Positions 5,613-6,636 of a DNA stretch of 6,636 nt are shown here, piece after piece. This DNA comes from JAVKSM01 sp039583705 (GTDB lineage Bacteria; Actinomycetota; Actinomycetes; Mycobacteriales; Pseudonocardiaceae): assembly GCA_039583705.1 (NCBI GenBank), contig JAVKSM010000141.1:1-6636 (forward strand). Reading direction: 5' to 3'. Made by a program: the position numbers and the translations under genes. The notes under the pieces are model-generated. The model saw nothing but the letters and a program-made list of their open reading frames with translations, did not search any database and was not told the origin of the DNA. Every line of letters begins with the position of its first letter. Within the stretch, counting starts at the first letter, position 1.

Positions 5613-5638
5613 CGCCCCGCGACTCATCCCGCGGGGCG
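5613..5638 (-). terminator. GC-rich hairpin straddling the bioD stop codon
   Basis: Perfect 9-bp arms CGCCCCGCG (minus strand 5638-5630) and CGCGGGGCG (5621-5613) enclose an 8-nt loop that contains the bioD TGA. The upstream arm therefore encodes the last Arg-Pro-Ala codons of bioD. There is no T-tract after it, so this would be a tail-less terminator of the kind often proposed in actinobacteria, or a processing or attenuation structure between bioFD and bioB. Termination is not proven by sequence alone. Confidence 0.55.
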
Positions 5639-6406
5639 ATCCCCCGCTCTTCTCACCGTGACGAGGTCCGCCTTACCGCCCAGCTCGGGTGCGAGACCGG
5701 CGCGGGCGGTGGCGAGGAAGGCGGGCCTGGAGAGCTGGCCGGCGCTGTCGGGAAGCGCGCCCAGCAGCGGGACGCCGGCCACTGCGGGCAGGTCGACCAG
5801 GTTACAGCGGGCGGCCAGGTCGGGTAGCGCCGGCCAGGCTCCGATGACGAGGCCGGGGCAGGCCAGCCCGCGCGCCCGTAACACCTCGGAGGTCAGCGCC
5901 GCGGCGTTGAGGGCGCCCAGGCCGGCCGCCGTGACGACGAGTACGGGGGCGCTCAGCGCCCAGGCGGCGTCCGCCAGCGTCCCGCCGGTGTCGTCGAGGT
6001 GGACGAGCAGCCCGCCCGCGCCTTCGACCAGCACCAGGTCGTGGTCCTCCGCCAGCGCGACGGCGGCGCGCGCGACCTCGGCCGGGGTCACCGCGGCTCG
6101 GTCGGCCCGGCGGGCGGCCGTCGCCGGCGCCAACGGTTCGGGGTAGCGGGCGAGTTCGTGCAGGTCGGTGACGCCGGAAAGCCGGCCCACCTCGTCGACG
6201 TCGCCGGGTTCGTCGGGGGCGATCCCGGTCTGCGCCGGCTTCAGCACGGCCACCCGCCGGCCGGCGGCGCGCGCGAGTGCCGCGATCGCCGCCGTCACGA
6301 CGGTCTTGCCGACGCCGGTCCCGGTCCCGGTGACGAGCAGGACGGCCGATGCCGAACCGTGTGCCGAACCGTCTGCGGCACCGTCCACGGCGGGAGTAGC
6401 TCTCAC
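5624..6406 (-). CDS. bioD: Dethiobiotin synthetase BioD
   Basis: BioD closes the ureido ring of 7,8-diaminopelargonate with CO2 and ATP to give dethiobiotin, the substrate of BioB. The 260-residue product has the P-loop GTGTGVGKT (27-35), KPAQTG with the substrate/phosphate-binding Lys56, PLAPATAA (91-98), LVLVEGAGGLLV with Glu128 (124-135), and the conserved VVTAAGLGALNAA segment. All expected catalytic residues are present. It is slightly long for the family because about 20 low-complexity residues precede the first strand, including three (D/H)G(S/A)A units at 8-19. The GTG at 6406 overlaps the bioF stop as GTGA and has GGAGG four bases upstream; the frame stays open further upstream but that sequence is the shadow of bioF. 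The gene is second in the bioF-bioD unit. Confidence 0.95.
   Translation of the reverse strand: MRATPAVDGAADGSAHGSASAVLLVTGTGTGVGKTVVTAAIAALARAAGRRVAVLKPAQTGIAPDEPGDVDEVGRLSGVTDLHELARYPEPLAPATAARRADRAAVTPAEVARAAVALAEDHDLVLVEGAGGLLVHLDDTGGTLADAAWALSAPVLVVTAAGLGALNAAALTSEVLRARGLACPGLVIGAWPALPDLAARCNLVDLPAVAGVPLLGALPDSAGQLSRPAFLATARAGLAPELGGKADLVTVRRAGDRPAG
6350..6385 (-). repeat. Three in-frame 12-bp tandem units at the BioD N-terminus
   Basis: On the minus strand three adjacent 12-bp units read GACGGTGCCGCA, GACGGTTCGGCA and CACGGTTCGGCA, encoding DGAA, DGSA and HGSA (BioD residues 8-19). The second and third units differ by one base. They lie between the coupled GTG start and the P-loop strand, so they lengthen a flexible leader without touching the fold. 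Confidence 0.85.
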
Positions 6407-6636
6407 AAGACCTCCCCGAGCACGGCGCGCACGGTGGCCAGCTCCCGCACCGACAGGGTGGCCCGGGCGGTGAGACGCAGCCGGCTGGTGCCCTTGGGCA
6501 CCGACGGCGGCCGGAAGCAGCCGACCCGCACGCCGCGACGCAGGCACTGCTCCGCGGCTGCGAGCGCCACCTGGGGCTCGCCGAGTACCACCGACACCAC
6601 CGCCGCCGCCGGCTTGGCGGCCGCCCCGGCGGCGGC
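6403..6636 (-). CDS. bioF: 8-amino-7-oxononanoate synthase BioF, C-terminal end only
   Basis: Only the last 77 codons are in the window; the N-terminal and PLP-binding Lys regions lie beyond position 6636. BioF is a PLP enzyme of the alpha-oxoamine synthase family that condenses pimeloyl-ACP/CoA with alanine to give 8-amino-7-oxononanoate (KAPA). The segment GCFRPPSVPKGTSRLRLTA (residues 39-57 of the fragment) is the family's C-terminal signature, preceded by VVSVVLGEP and followed by a short helix (VRELATVRAVLGEVL) that ends the protein. The stop overlaps the bioD start as GTGA and the bioD SD lies inside the last codons, so the two are co-transcribed and probably coupled. BioF is preferred over other alpha-oxoamine synthases because of the bioD and bioB context. 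bioA is likely upstream but is not visible. Confidence 0.93.
   Translation of the reverse strand, partial: AAAGAAAKPAAAVVSVVLGEPQVALAAAEQCLRRGVRVGCFRPPSVPKGTSRLRLTARATLSVRELATVRAVLGEVL
6411..6415 (-). promoter_or_regulatory. Shine-Dalgarno of bioD inside the end of bioF
   Basis: GGAGG, spacer TCTT, then the GTG at 6406. It distinguishes this overlap from bioB/bsaP, where no SD is visible. Confidence 0.75.

Noticed and set aside
6407..6547. bioD extended 47 codons into bioF
   Set aside because: The added sequence is the out-of-frame shadow of bioF; GTG 6406 has an SD and the usual overlap.

Overview
The window is about 6.6 kb of very GC-rich DNA with strong G/C bias at third codon positions. 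Several starts are GTG and genes are tightly overlapped. It is chromosomal DNA of a high-GC actinomycete. The gene order (bioF-bioD, bioB-bsaP-DUF2567, then a Nudix/NrtR-type regulator divergent from nadA-nadB) resembles, as I recall it, the Mycobacterium tuberculosis neighbourhood Rv1589-Rv1596 plus the bioF/bioD genes. The extra LON-domain gene suggests a Pseudonocardiales-like relative rather than Mycobacterium. That genus-level guess is inference.

Layout from left to right. (1) Positions 1-2218, minus strand: an NAD operon, nadA (quinolinate synthase) followed by nadB (L-aspartate oxidase, truncated by the window edge), joined by a GTGA stop/start overlap. (2) Positions 2219-2255: a 37-bp divergent control region holding a perfect 7-bp inverted repeat (GTTTTCG-N9-CGAAAAC) over back-to-back -10 elements. 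(3) Positions 2256-2984, plus strand: an NrtR-family regulator with a decayed Nudix box and a C-terminal winged helix, probably translated from a leaderless mRNA and repressing both itself and nadAB. (4) Positions 3057-3731, plus strand: a stand-alone LON substrate-binding-domain protein, also probably leaderless. (5) Positions 3740-5535, minus strand: bioB, a 62-residue Cys-rich BsaP-like biotin synthase auxiliary protein, and a four-helix DUF2567 membrane protein. (6) Positions 5613-5638: a strong GC hairpin across the bioD stop codon. (7) Positions 5624-6636, minus strand: bioD and the C-terminal end of bioF, again overlapping by GTGA.

Functionally this is a cofactor-biosynthesis region. 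NadB and NadA make quinolinate from aspartate and dihydroxyacetone phosphate. BioF, BioD and BioB carry out the last steps of biotin assembly apart from the BioA step, whose gene is presumably just outside the right edge. NadA and BioB are Fe-S enzymes, and BsaP is a probable metal- or cluster-binding helper for BioB.

The most unusual features are the short in-frame tandem repeats at the very N-termini of two downstream operon genes: five 15-bp units in nadB and three 12-bp units in bioD. The compact NrtR-type operator/promoter and the BsaP-DUF2567 pair are the next most interesting. I see no tRNA, rRNA, insertion sequence, CRISPR array, phage gene or attachment site, and no gene-free stretch longer than 300 bases.
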